A DNA stretch of 64,000 nucleotides from Trichostrongylus colubriformis (Eukaryota; Nematoda; Chromadorea; Rhabditida; Trichostrongylidae), in NCBI GenBank assembly GCA_963978905.1, contig OZ022260.1, positions 13,381,725 through 13,445,724 on the forward strand, written 5' to 3'. Every line of letters begins with the position of its first letter. The first letter of the stretch is position 1. Below the pieces are notes generated by a model that worked only from the letters and a program-made list of their open reading frames with translations, was not told where the DNA came from and searched no databases. The translations under genes and the position numbers were made by a program. This document shows positions 50,497 to 61,200 of the stretch, piece after piece.

Positions 50497-51216
50497 TTAC
50501 CGCTGTTTATATGGTAGTAAATTACTTTCTAGAACGTCCTGATATGCCCTGGAATCCGTACGATGCGTAATGAATAGTATCCTGCTCTTACCAAAGCGAG
50601 AGAAGGCGGCACAAACCATAACATTACAACCAGTGAATCCGCGCCTCGAAAAGTGGCGCGGCTCCTTCCTCAAATCCTTCCAATGACTTGCCAAGCCTCC
50701 AATTTGAACCTTTCTCATCAAAAAAGATACCGGCAACGCTATTACTGATACGCCGTGAACTACACTATGTCAATAATGTAACCCTGCAGGCTACCTCACC
50801 CCATTGATGCATCCAGCTGACATTTTACTTGGCAAAATGGGTTCGAGCCTCTTCGTGCGCCCTCGTGAAGTATGCCATGAACGAAAACCGTCTTCGCTCG
50901 ATGTGAGAAGACGACTTGAGCAGACAGTGCACAGTGCTTTTCGATGCAGTAGGTGCCAGTCCCCTGCACAGCCGACAAACACCCTTCCTGAAATTGGACG
51001 CAGCGTTAGGATCCGACGCTTCTGCCTCTCAGAAAGCTTCTGCAGCCTTCCACTTCTCTTTTTCGTTCCGTACAGGTCCATGGTGCGACAGAAGGTGCTG
51101 ATAAAGTTGTGGGATAGGCCCATCTTCACAGAAATTTTGCGATTACTGAGTCCCACATCCTTGTAGGCCAGAATTTGCCCTTTTTCGTACTCGGATAAAT
51201 GCGTACCGTGTGGCAT
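50497..51216 (-). pseudogene. Tc1-like transposase, truncated and broken
   Basis: Minus strand from ATG at 51216: DNA-binding region, frame-shifted middle, then CNVMVCAAFSRFGKSRILFI and YQDVLESNLLP near 50640-50510, matching the second catalytic region of Tc1 transposases. The C-terminal third is missing; the element continues into the inverted N-terminal copy. Confidence 0.8.
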
Positions 51217-52069
51217 GGCACTGTAGAGTAAATCTCAGAAGGATGCGTCAACACATCTACTTCACAACTTACCTATCGATGGAAGCAAGGCGGAAAGACT
51301 GAGTGGACCTATACTTTTGGGACACCCTTATTTTTGAAAAAAAAGCAAATAAAATTTTGCAATTTCACGTCTCCAATTTTACTGAGGCGTTTGATCGCTA
51401 CAGTGATCAGGTACCACAGATAAAAATTTGGAAAGGAATCACTGGTCCATTCTAGAGATATGGATGAAAAATAGGGTGGACCTATACTTTTGGGACACAC
51501 TGTAGGAAGATGAGGTGTCGAAAGCGCCAATTTTCGCCTTAAGCTTACTTCGTTTCCAAGCCTCATAAATATTTGGTAGTCGAAGGAATCGAAAAAACGA
51601 TAGTAGCATTTTGTAGAGCAAAAAAAGCTCTATCGAAAACATATATAAGTTTTTTCAAAAGATGATGGGAACAATGTGAAAAACTGGATTGAAAAAAACC
51701 GCGGGAACTTATTCCTCAACCCAATACAAAATGCATTGTCGAATCGAGCCTACATATCTTTACTAACTCCGTTCTTTTGATAGGAATATTCTTCGATTTT
51801 GTTTAAGTTCAGTATACATCAGTATCTTGAAACTACCATTTTTCGAAACTCAACGATGAATCGAAGCTTTTATTCACAGCTGACCACATTCATATCTTAA
51901 GGTTGTAGGAGAATGTACAATAAAGAAGAAATGCTAGATGACGATAAATTAAAAAATTACACAAGAGGTATACCCTTATAGGAATGTGTGAACGTCATTC
52001 AATAGTGGAGTATAATTGCATCCGACAAACCGGCATCAATGGTGTGTAAACCCCTCACCACGTGACTAT

Positions 52070-55000
52070 TCACCATTTTTCTTCACTCAACGAAAGCTGC
52101 TCTTTTACCTCTCGTGAGAGAGGCTCAACGGAGAGGGTGTGAAAACGGTCAAGCTTCTTACCATTCAGTGCACACGCCTGGAAAAGGGATCAACCTCAGA
52201 ATAGATGAATTGGTGAAAAGGCTTTTCATTGTTGAGATCAGTAAGGGAGTAAGATCGAACAAAGCTCAATGTCACCCAACCTGGTATGCCAAAAACTTCG
52301 TGGCGAACGTAACCGTAGCTCGATCAGAATTTAAAACCACTCCTGTGACTTTCAGTCCATGAAACAGTTGCGCAACGCCGTATTCGTTTAGTGAAGATGG
52401 GAATCCAGTAACCTGTACTGCAGATTCTTCACGATGCACTGCAACAAAAAGTACTGTAGGCATTTCACCGAGAATTCAACTCATTTGTTATTTCCTGCCA
52501 TTTCTGGCACTCTGAGGCAGTTTACATCTATCCAAACTTACATCATTATCAGGGATATGTGGATGGAGGTGGTGTAGACAGGTAGCAGCGCGCATTCCCA
52601 CTCTCATGGCGCGAGGATCAAGCCCCTCTCAATGTCCACCCGAGCCAACCAAACCATCCTCTCTCCGAGGGTGAGCGAATTGGTACGAGATCTGTGTAAA
52701 GGGATACCCAGAAGCATTGCCTTGTACAGCGGCTAGCCCAGGAGACCATGTACAAGGCAGTGCTTCTATGTATCCCCCACACAAGTCTCTTATATACCAA
52801 ATCGCATTCACTTGCCACCACAATTTTAAATGGCACTCGAATGCGCGGCCTATCCCAACAAAGGACTGATTAGCGCCAAAAACTTTGCTTTTTTTACATG
52901 ATTATAAGTCTCAATAAGATTATATAAGGGAACAACTTAAACATTTCTTAAAGTCACATGGGAGACATACTCAAGATTTGCCGGAGGAGCATGCTTTGAA
53001 TCTTCTCTGATGAAGCAACTACAAGAGGCGCGTTTTCGCAACGCCTCTCAGCAAGCCTTTGCAAAGGATATCACCGAATGCCCTATGTTCGGTGATCACA
53101 AAAACTTGCCATCAACGAATGGACTAGACGTAAACTGATGGATATGGCCATTTAGAGCATTTCACATTCACATTTTCAAATTCTAGCGATTGTATGGTTA
53201 ATAACACGACAAATATATGTGCTTATCAGGACAGATCGAAAGCTTACATGGCAGGAAATCTGATGATCCTGATAAAACAGTATTCACAGCAGTTTGCATT
53301 GCATCCTGGTCAAATTTAACGGTGAAAGACATTGCATTTGATGAACCGACACGGAGATCATGTGGCTTGTACATGCTGGAAAAGTATGCAAGAGATGTAA
53401 CAATCAACTGGATTCATTCGGTTGTGGAACACTTACGGATCTTTATCGAGACAAAGTTTGCTGGTGGCTCTCGCAATCCATTGCGCAACATTACTGAAAT
53501 AGATCGGTGTTCTATCGATATCAGTACTAAACCACTTAATGAAATGGAAAATTTTATAGTTCCGTAATGTTGCAACTATACATTGCAAACAATTTAGCGG
53601 TGGACAGCAGCTCGGATAAAGATCAAAGTACCTACGGACCCAACTATTCTGCAAAATCGTAGAAGCACAAAGGCCTTTAGGCGTGATATACACGAGACAT
53701 TTATCAGTAGCTCGTGATGAGTGATACAAGGCAACCAAAGCAACGGGTCCAGAGAGGGAGGCACAAATAGTATGCTAAAGCTGAGGATCAGGAGTTGATA
53801 GAACTGTATCGCATGTCCTACAGATCGCGGTTGCGATCCTACGATTGCGTAGTTTCGTGAAGTATTAATAAGGCCAGAAGGCAAACAGAATGTATGTCAA
53901 CGGATCTTGTTTTTATCAATTCCGGAGTAATTCTATCAGTGAAGCAGATAAATACTTTCAAATTAGAAAAAAAAACTCACGCAAAAACTTCCTTTGGGTC
54001 ATTTCCCAACTTGGCGACACTAGCAAATCTATCTAATGCGTTTTCTAACAGTACTCCTTGCCGGACGAATCCATGAATTGAACTCAGTGTGCGCATCCAT
54101 TCATATTCACGTGCGTTCTTTTCAGGAAGAATATGTAGAACGAACATGACTGCAGGCCAGTTCTAAAACAATGCTTTAGCAATCTATTTTCCAATATAAC
54201 AACTGGATATCAAATTTGTAAGGAGCGTGAGAGATGGGTGAAGGGGAAAGAATGATGAAGGATCAGTTGAGGAGACTGCTAAGCGGGATGGAGTGTATAA
54301 AAGGATGTGTGTTGCCTAATAAAGTCATTCTTTCCATCTGTTGTGTGCCTACCCATCTTAACTAAATTCAAAGCCCCAATTCATTCGCAGCTAAAGCTAC
54401 TCTACAGTAGTGGTCAAAAATATATGATAATACATATGCTCGATGATATAAATATATGGTGTATTGTTGTTATAAATATATGGTATTATATGAGAATAAA
54501 TATATGATGTTCGATTTCAACCATTATTGGTCCACATTTAAATATCATGTTAATTTTCCGTGTTCCAAAGGCAACTGCTACTCGATGAAATGAAGTGTTT
54601 CAGCCGAATAGCGTGCAGAATGGAAGTTGAAAAAATTTATTTAACTGAAAACTCCGAAAATCTAACCCCGTGCTTCAGTGCCGGTGAACTGCTGCCATGA
54701 TTCCATGACGTGTAACAAAGTCTCAGTTTTATTCCATGTTACTTTCTGCACAACTGCTTGTTTCGTTGCGCCATGAGCTTTCATGGCTTATTGAATTTTT
54801 TAAAAAGTTTGGCCATTTTCAGAGGTCTTTGCGCATGTTTTTCTACCTACATCCTGCAAACTACTCAGCTGAAATGCTTGGTCGCAAAGACCTCTGAAAA
54901 TGGCCAAACTTTTTAAAAAATTCAATAAGCCATGAAAGCTCATGGCGCAACGAAACAAGCAGTTGTGCAGAAAGTAACATGGAATGCAACAGGGACTTTG

Positions 55001-55580
55001 AGTAGCAGTTACCTTCAGAAGACAAAAAAATGAAAGAGATATGCAAAGGTCGAACAAAGTTATGGTCCAAAAACGGCATATATTTTTGGCCGTCATTGGA
55101 AAAGAAAAAAAGAAGGAAAGAAGTGAAAATGTGCTTCATACTTTAGGCAATGAAAAAAGCACCAAACCCCGCTATGCAGGTGTTTTGCAAGTATATAGAA
55201 AGGGAATGTGATGCACACGTGTTTTAAAGAGTACACCATATGATCCACTGAATGTGAGTACAAAGAGGATAAGAGTACCTTTCTAATGTTTTCGTAGGCT
55301 GATGCGCAGGCATCGTAATCGCCAACGGGAGCATGTAGTACAACCTTCGGTCTCTTCTCGAATCTTGCGTAAATGTTCATTCTACTCGCAATATGGGTTA
55401 CTTCTTTGAGAAACCATGAAGAAAACTCGCTTAAAACTCTGGTGTTATTTAACTAAATTGAGTTATAAAATGGAATAGAACCGCATCAGACCTGAGGGTG
55501 TTAATTATTCGCTCGTCAGGGACGGAACACACAACTGCCCATCGCATTCGTAGAGCATCATCTTCATCACCGAAATACAT
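52070..55580 (-). CDS. pid-3: PID-3/PICS-1-like piRNA-biogenesis protein (MID plus RRM)
   Basis: Minus-strand exons: 55580-55492, 55438-55279, 54162-53981, 53493-53437, 53375-53248, 52438-52281 and 52177-52070. All junctions are AG/GT with matching phases; the sum is 882 nt, or 293 aa plus TGA. Residues about 10-163 align by eye with Argonaute MID domains: MRWAVVCSVPDE (first strand), KRPKVVLHAP, PAVMFVLHILPEKN (the ILPxK strand) and a terminal ATSKLCLDKD where Argonautes have KxNxKLGG. No PIWI follows. Residues 164-206 form a linker; 212-282 form an RRM (AVQVTGFPSSLNE, RATVTFATKF, ACALNGKKLD). From memory this is the layout of C. elegans PID-3/PICS-1, whose RRM pairs with TOFU-6 and whose preceding segment binds ERH-2 in the PETISCO/PICS complex that processes 21U-RNA precursors. 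A SINE lies in intron 5 and a Tc1-like inverted repeat in intron 2. A possible AATAAA lies at 51874-51869. The start could be downstream of an unseen exon. Confidence 0.8.
52562..52885 (+). mobile_element. tRNA-derived SINE, copy 5
   Basis: GGTGGTGTAGACAGG A-box region, GCGCGAGGATCAAGCCC B-box region, GTGAGCGAATTGGTACGAG and AAATCGCATTCACTTGCC markers; 3' end GATTAGCGCCAAAAACTT. In pid-3 intron 5, antisense to the gene. Confidence 0.75.
54403..55100. mobile_element. Tc1-type inverted-repeat element
   Basis: Left end TACAGTAGTGGTCAAAAATA, right end its decayed complement near 55075-55098. A near-perfect inverted pair of about 100 bp lies at 54734-54836 and 54885-54988. No coding capacity seen. 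In pid-3 intron 2. Confidence 0.7.
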
Positions 55581-55582
55581 AC

Positions 55583-55590
55583 CTGAATAG
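55583..55590 (-). promoter_or_regulatory. Splice acceptor immediately before the pid-3 ATG
   Basis: CTATTCAG on the minus strand lies 2 nt before the first ATG. It could be a trans-splice acceptor (leader of 2 nt) or a cis acceptor joining an unseen upstream exon. Confidence 0.5.
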
Positions 55591-55599
55591 AGATGTGCC

Positions 55600-57618
55600 T
55601 AAGCGGCCAAAGGTATTGAAGACGCAAGAAACGAAAAAGGCAATTTGCCAAAACGTTAGCCGGATAGATATAGTAACAAACTCGGTCAGCAAAAGAGTAG
55701 CAGTGGTCCTACTAAACATGCTGAGATTAATGGAGAACCGTTCAAGGAGTATTTTGTGAAAGGAGCTCTCCAAGACAGTGAAAAGCTACCACCAGACTTT
55801 GCGATCTTGCGATTCGGCGACTCTGGGAAAGAGTCGAGAAGAGAGGAGCTGGGCTGGAATCACCTTCGCAGTTAGGGTGATTTGAAGCTTCTCTAAACGA
55901 GGTTCACAAAGAAGTGAATGGCGCGAGTTCCCCGTGGACAGTGCTTTCTTAGGGGCCCATCGGTATACGTGGAGAAAATCCCGGTTTTTTTTTCGTGAAA
56001 TGGGACAAGCTGAACACGGCGGCCGAGTTTTGTACAAAAATCGCCACTTCGACATATCGTGGACAGTGGGGTGTGACGTTCAGGGAGTTTTGAAGAGGGA
56101 GGGACCCTTATAAGCCGAAACCAGTCCACGCGAACTGAGCCTAGGAGAGAACTTTGTTGTTTTTGTAGCAGAACGGGTGCCATAGTTGTGTACAACTCCC
56201 TCAGGCCCCAAAGGTTAGAAGCTACTCCGATGCAGCAAAATTTTGGGAGTTCTCCCATTGAGTACCCCTCTCTTCTCGAATGGTTTTCAGAATTGCAGAA
56301 TCGCAAAGCCTGGCGGCGGCTGAAAGAACTGATTTTAGAGATGCAAAAGGCGCAACGTGGATGTGGGAAATGAAAGCATTTTGCCGTTGCATCTTGCTCC
56401 ACACCATTCAACGAGGAAGATGGGCAAACGATAACAAGTGATTGTAGCTGCAGGGTTACCCAAGGCTCCAGGCCACGGAAAAGGAACCAACACTCCACAG
56501 CCTTGCACGTACAATCGGCAACAGACACGTATCGATTTTGCAACCTCAACTTTTTAGGAAGAATAGAATCTGCATGCGGTGCTACTGGAGTTGGGGGGGG
56601 CCAGCGCACTGTGCTCTGCGCCTCTAACGCAGGGATAGAGCGCAGAGAAGCCATAGCGCTAGCCGAATCGGCTTCGAATACTGCATAGAAACGATTCTAA
56701 TGAAGCAAATTCGTGCTTTTTTTCCATCCTATGTTAGCCTAAGCCTTGGGGAAGGAGATTCCCTTTCCCTAGGCTTAGGCGAATATGCGTAAGTGGTTGT
56801 TTAGTCTAGTTGAAGTGAATTTCTCGTTATATTCTGATGGAGGAATAGTTTGATTGTTTTTTCAGTTAGTTAGCTGTATCTAGGCATAAAATAACCTTGA
56901 GAGTGCCTATAAACAGAAATTGGGGGCAACTTATGCTTTTGTCGAGTGGCCCCCCCCAACTCCAGTAGCGCCTCTGCATGCTTTGCCGTCTCCACTATTT
57001 CCAAATTGGGACTGATCCCTAAGAAACCAACGAAAAGAAAAGCGCGTTGCTTTTCAGAAAAGTTCCGTGTGCCGGAAGAGAAGGCTGACAGCAGTAACAA
57101 AACGCAAACATAAGGTCACTTGTTGGACCTTAACACACTTAGAATCCGATTAGGACCGTCCAAAGTACAAACAGAAACTTTTAGAAGTAAACTCCACAAA
57201 ACAAACGGAACAGAAATCAGAGCAAAAAGCATACAACGTATAAACGCGATGCAACTAAATATTTGCATTTCCCGCAAAACTACAGTTCATCATTGTGGAT
57301 TGGAGCGCATCGACTTGCTCGTAAAAGACTATCACTAAAATCTAATAAAAAAGTGACCAATAGTGTGATAATAAACATCAATGGACGCGTGAATTATAAT
57401 AGACATGGCTCAACTGTACCGGATCAGTCGAACGGTTTCCATTCAAACTTGAAACATTCTAAAAACGATCAATCAACACAAAATTTTGCATGGACAGCCG
57501 ATATTTGAAAAGGTGTGCCCGATTAAATTTCGCAAGTTACTGGGGTGAATTAATGAAGAAGCACATGGCTTAAATCAGGTTTGAACATATGCATCCCGGT
57601 AATGGTTTCAAAAAGATA
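55600..57618. other. Intergenic, inverted pair at 56572-56987
   Basis: GCTACTGGAGTTGGGGG (about 56580) is matched by its complement near 56955, and a short AGCCTAAGCC...GGCTTAGG palindrome sits at 56734-56781. A 253-codon open frame (56654-55893, minus) has no recognisable domain, and its sequence is repeat-like. Confidence 0.4.
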
Positions 57619-57787
57619 GGCTGCGTTCATACTATGCGGTGCAAGCGGCAGGGCGTGGCTGCGCTGCTCTGTATCTCCGCTGCCATTCTCCATCGTTGCC
57701 TGCCTCGTGTGCACCTTGGCCAATACCACTATATCTCGTTGCTTGTGAACGAGCGACGCACTGCTGGCGCAAAGTATGAACGCGGCC
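57619..57787. mobile_element. GCGTTCATAC-family MITE
   Basis: Ends GGCTGCGTTCATACTATGCG and complement; interior GGCAGGGCGTGGCTGCGC. Confidence 0.8.
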
Positions 57788-57814
57788 ATAGATCCTTAGT
57801 TATTGCTCAGACTT

Positions 57815-57985
57815 CGCGATTCACGCGATTCAGGAAAATCATTGGTGTAATCGGTACGTTCCACATCCTTTTCGCCCGAATTGCTTGATCACCTCAATCG
57901 CTCAAATCGCGCGATCGCCGCATCTCTTATCGATACGCATTTCTTTCTTTCCGCCAGAATCGCCCGAATTGCGAACTCTGAACAA
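57815..57985. repeat. Dispersed repeat rich in GATTCxxGCGATT words, copy 1
   Basis: Degenerate runs of short words such as CGATTCACGCGATTCAGG and AATCGCGCGATCGCC. Further copies at 58795-59130 and 60970-61200, each ending near an AACxCTGAA-type word. Confidence 0.5.
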
Positions 57986-58359
57986 CACCTTGTTAGCTGC
58001 TACTCTATCCAACCACACAAGAACTGATAGCACTGAAAACGTTGCAGCGAAGATGAAAACAGTCAAGCGAAACTAATTTCCACGGTGTGGAACATTTCTC
58101 TACATTCCCGAACAATGGTTGGTGTTCTACTCTAGCTATGTCTACAGTTGCTTTTTGTTTACGGTTCTGAACCGGTACTTGAAGATGTATTAGTCAATGA
58201 ATTACAGTGTCGTCTTATATTCAGAGCAGTTGCTATACTAATTGGAAAGGGGCAACCTGTTGAATGCCGATCACTAACGTGTCATCTATGTATGTATGAT
58301 CTAGTAAGGAAATGCTACTGTTCAGTTCAACATTGAACAAGTTGTCCCCCATACTAAAG

Positions 58360-58492
58360 TCGCATTCATACTCAGCGCCGGCTCAGCGCCGGCAGAGCTT
58401 GGCTGCGTGTCTCTACTTCTCCGCCTATGCCACTGTGTCTCGTTGCCTGTGAATGCAGCCACGCCCTGCCGGGGCTGAGTATGAACGCGACC
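58360..58492. mobile_element. GCGTTCATAC-family MITE
   Basis: Ends GTCGCATTCATACTCAGCG and complement; smallest family member seen (133 bp). Confidence 0.75.
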
Positions 58493-58545
58493 TAATACAG
58501 CACCTATCCCGAAATGCACTGAAAGCTCAACTGAACATTTTCAAG

Positions 58546-58724
58546 GCATCCCCAAAGGGTAAGAAATCGAAGAAGAAGAAGAGCAAGAGGACTACGGAGG
58601 AAGCCGAACAGGTGGCCACAGCAGCTGGAGGGGGAGGCAGCCAAACCATCACTGGACCTGAGGTCACACAGTTCGAATCTTCTTCAACATTGGCTACAGC
58701 AAGCACGGTACCTACATTTGAAGG
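58546..58724 (+). CDS. Possible exon encoding a Lys-rich, low-complexity segment
   Basis: An open stretch between a TTTTCAAG acceptor-like site and a GTCAGT donor encodes ASPKGKKSKKKKSKRTTEEA followed by Gly/Ser/Thr-rich sequence. Coding-like composition and borders, but no partner exons were identified and the acceptor is not the usual TTTCAG, so it may be chance or part of a gene outside view. Confidence 0.3.
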
Positions 58725-58794
58725 GTCAGTAAATTTTTTGTTATGTACCTCAATAGTACGACATGTCCAGAGTCCGCGATATAGGTGATCAGAC

Positions 58795-59130
58795 AGAAGG
58801 GATATGATACGTGTCGATCTGGTAGATGATGCGCCTGATCGCCCAATCGCCTTATCGCCACACCTAATCAATTAACATACATCTCATAAATTTTGCCTAG
58901 TCGCGTAATCCATCAAAGATTGTTCATAGTTGGCGTATCAGACGATCGTCGACTAGCGCGATTCGCGTGATTCAGGCGGGAAGGGAAGCATACGTACCGA
59001 TTAGGTGGACTATGCGCCTGAATCGCACAATCGCCTGAATTGTTTGATAGTTATGTATCTTCTTCCTTCCGCCTGGATCGCGCGAACCGCGCGCTTACCT
59101 GAATCGCGAACTGTGAAGAATGCCTAATCT
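58795..59130. repeat. Dispersed GCGATT-word repeat, copy 2
   Basis: Contains CTAGCGCGATTCGCGTGATT and GCGCCTGAATCGCACAATCG among many degenerate versions; both strands carry the words, so imperfect hairpins can form. Confidence 0.5.
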
Positions 59131-59477
59131 CCTGAAGGGCATATGCGATCGCTAATTTAAGACTACCTGATCACTTCTGGAGTACTTTTAATGAAAACAA
59201 CCTCAAAAGGTATCATTCTGCACTCTGAAAGCTCCTACTATATAAGGCGAACTTGTAGGCATACTGCAAAGACTGTAAGGTGTCAGAAGAATCTTGGCAG
59301 TGGCGTGGTATTGATCCGGTACGGGGCTGATCACATTAAGTGTTTGTATTTGGGTATATTTCGGGGAGAGCGTGCTGTGCCTGGTTGATGGCTCGTAGCG
59401 GTACTATCCCAAGCCTGTCTTCTGCCCATTTCAGCATTCTCTCCCGCCACTCAGCAACCTCGCTCAATGCATTCTCT

Positions 59478-59950
59478 GACAAGGGAAGGTATTTTGATTC
59501 CCATAGAACTTTGAAATGAGACCCAGGGGGATCGATAGAACTTCGAACGCTGATTATAACTGTGAAAACCAAAATTGCTACCTGGCGTTCTGAAGCGAGT
59601 TACGATGGGTCAAAGTTTGCCTGTAACACCTCATTGGCGAGGCACTTTGTCATCAGCAAGGCCGTTGCTAAGCCCAATCACCCACGAACCCAACCCCGCA
59701 GATCTGGAACACTACTAGTAAGCCACTGTGGTCAGTTCTGGCTATCCAACGGCCTTGCTGATGGCAAAGTGCCTCGCCAATGAGATGTCATAGGCAAGTC
59801 ACAGGCAAACTTTGACCCATCGTAACTCACTTCAGAATGCCAGGTAGCAATTTTGGTTTTCACAGTTATAATTAGCGTTCGAAGCTCTATCGATCCCCCC
59901 GGGTCTCATTTCAAAGTTCCATGGGAAGTAAAATACCTTCCCTTGTAAGA
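59478..59950. repeat. Inverted repeat with ~190-200-bp arms and ~80-bp loop
   Basis: Left arm 59478-59668 and right arm 59748-59950 are about 90% complementary by eye (for example AACTTTGAAATGAGACCC and its complement). The left arm continues outward into a minus-strand open frame (WRERMLKWAEDRLG near 59400-59460) of unknown family. Confidence 0.8.
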
Positions 59951-60969
59951 CCCGTCGAGCGCTGCAATGATGCCTTCCAAATGGGCTTTCATGTTGGCCT
60001 TTTCTTGTAGCGGCGGTATGATTAGTTTCCATTAAAGGCAGTGATAAGCATATTCAGTTGCATCATCATTCTAATCTTTGATCCTGTCCGGTGGACGTTT
60101 TCATCACGAAAACTCGACACGTCGGACACCACCTTACTTCAGTCACATAAATACGATACGATAGGTATCATTCTGTTCATCACTTTACACCTCAGTCATT
60201 CTTCTGGAAAGTCTACCCTTGGAGGCGGACTCTGTCGGAAAAAAAGGGAAGGCTGAGCCTGTTAAAAACAATGCCTCCAATTTTTCATTTTTAGTTATCA
60301 TTGCATCGGGAACTGCACCCACATGTAGACTTCTTTGACGTCAGTTTTTATCTGGATGAGCCACTTTACGAATTTCTCATTGCCCATGTTACCCCTATCA
60401 CTGTCTCTAAAGGCATGGTAGAGGTTCGGACGAATATGGAGTAATGTAGTGAATATGAAAGACGAGGTGCTTAATTATACGACGGTAATGAAAAAAGCGG
60501 AAGGAAATGACCAGAGACCATTCCCTAGAACCCCCTTCCCACCGCTGATACTCGACGCGGATGACCTTTCCGTCGAGAGGCGGATAGTCCGAACTGAATT
60601 TCCATTGGCATGTTGTCAAGTCGTAAACACGAAGAGATGCTCGCGAATACGACAAAATCTCTTTTTTTTTTAGAGTGGGCTTCAAACTTAAACTGATAGC
60701 GCGCCGCGCCGCGATACCTTCAACCCTGCGGCATCTCCTTAGCCACTATCACCGTATTCAGTCAGGAATCACGTCGCCTGGAGGCGGGGTCTGTCATCCA
60801 AAGGCATCAACTGTTAACGATTTGACCGTTTCTACAGTTCGGGGCACGCTTTTCCACGGGAATTTCGCCATAAATAGGGATTTCAAGCTCCTGGTTTTTA
60901 TGTGTCTTTTTTAAAGGATTTCTTAATAATCACATTACCCCTAATGTTGTCTTTAAGGCATTGTCCAGA
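59951..60969. other. Unassigned sequence
   Basis: No supported gene. Two GGAGGCGG(A/G)xTCTGTC words near 60222 and 60782 hint at a weak direct repeat, but I could not define an element. Confidence 0.3.
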
Positions 60970-61200
60970 GTTTGCTGTTCAGTAGATAAGGCGATCACGC
61001 GTAAAGGAAAAGGTCCATATCGAATAGGCGATCAGGCGATAGGGCGTAAAGGGTAAGATACCCATGTGAGTAGTTGATAAGTTCGGTCGCTTAACACATG
61101 TATCTTTTCCCATTCCCTGATTGATTGCCTAAGCGCGTGATCACCTGTTCGCGTGATCGCCTAATCGCTTGTATTTCGCCTACTCTGAACACTGCCTCAG
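60970..61200. repeat. Dispersed GCGATT-word repeat, copy 3
   Basis: Contains GGCGATCAGGCGATAGGGCG on one side and CGCGTGATCGCCTAATCGC on the other, giving imperfect inverted symmetry. Confidence 0.5.

Larger units (their letters stand above)
49930..51504 (-). mobile_element. Tc1-like element inserted in the foldback
   Basis: Termini TACAGTGTGTCCCAAAAGTA and complement (TA at both ends). It splits the foldback right arm at a TA in a CCTAGG context; the unbroken equivalent is visible in the left arm near 49030. Both halves carry the same transposase N-terminus in opposite orientation. Confidence 0.9.
48807..51724. mobile_element. Large foldback element with mariner-like ends
   Basis: TA-flanked termini TTGGGTTGAGGAATAAGTTC and complement. 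With the Tc1-like insertion removed it is one hairpin of about 1.34 kb with arms of about 660 bp and a loop near 49465-49495. Each arm holds four diverged units of about 160 bp, each with CGATAGAGC, a T-rich spacer and GCTCTAC, which is itself a small hairpin. No transposase. Confidence 0.85.

Noticed and set aside
50791..51166. Plus-strand frame of 120 codons
   Set aside because: Antisense shadow of the Tc1-like transposase N-terminus.
54162..55580. Interpretation as a full Argonaute gene
   Set aside because: The MID-like region is good, but the next exons in phase encode a linker and an RRM ending in a stop; no PIWI catalytic residues were found.
55893..56654. 253-codon minus-strand open frame
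   Set aside because: Longest non-transposon frame, but no recognisable domain; the region contains inverted repeats and its plus strand shows equally open pieces.
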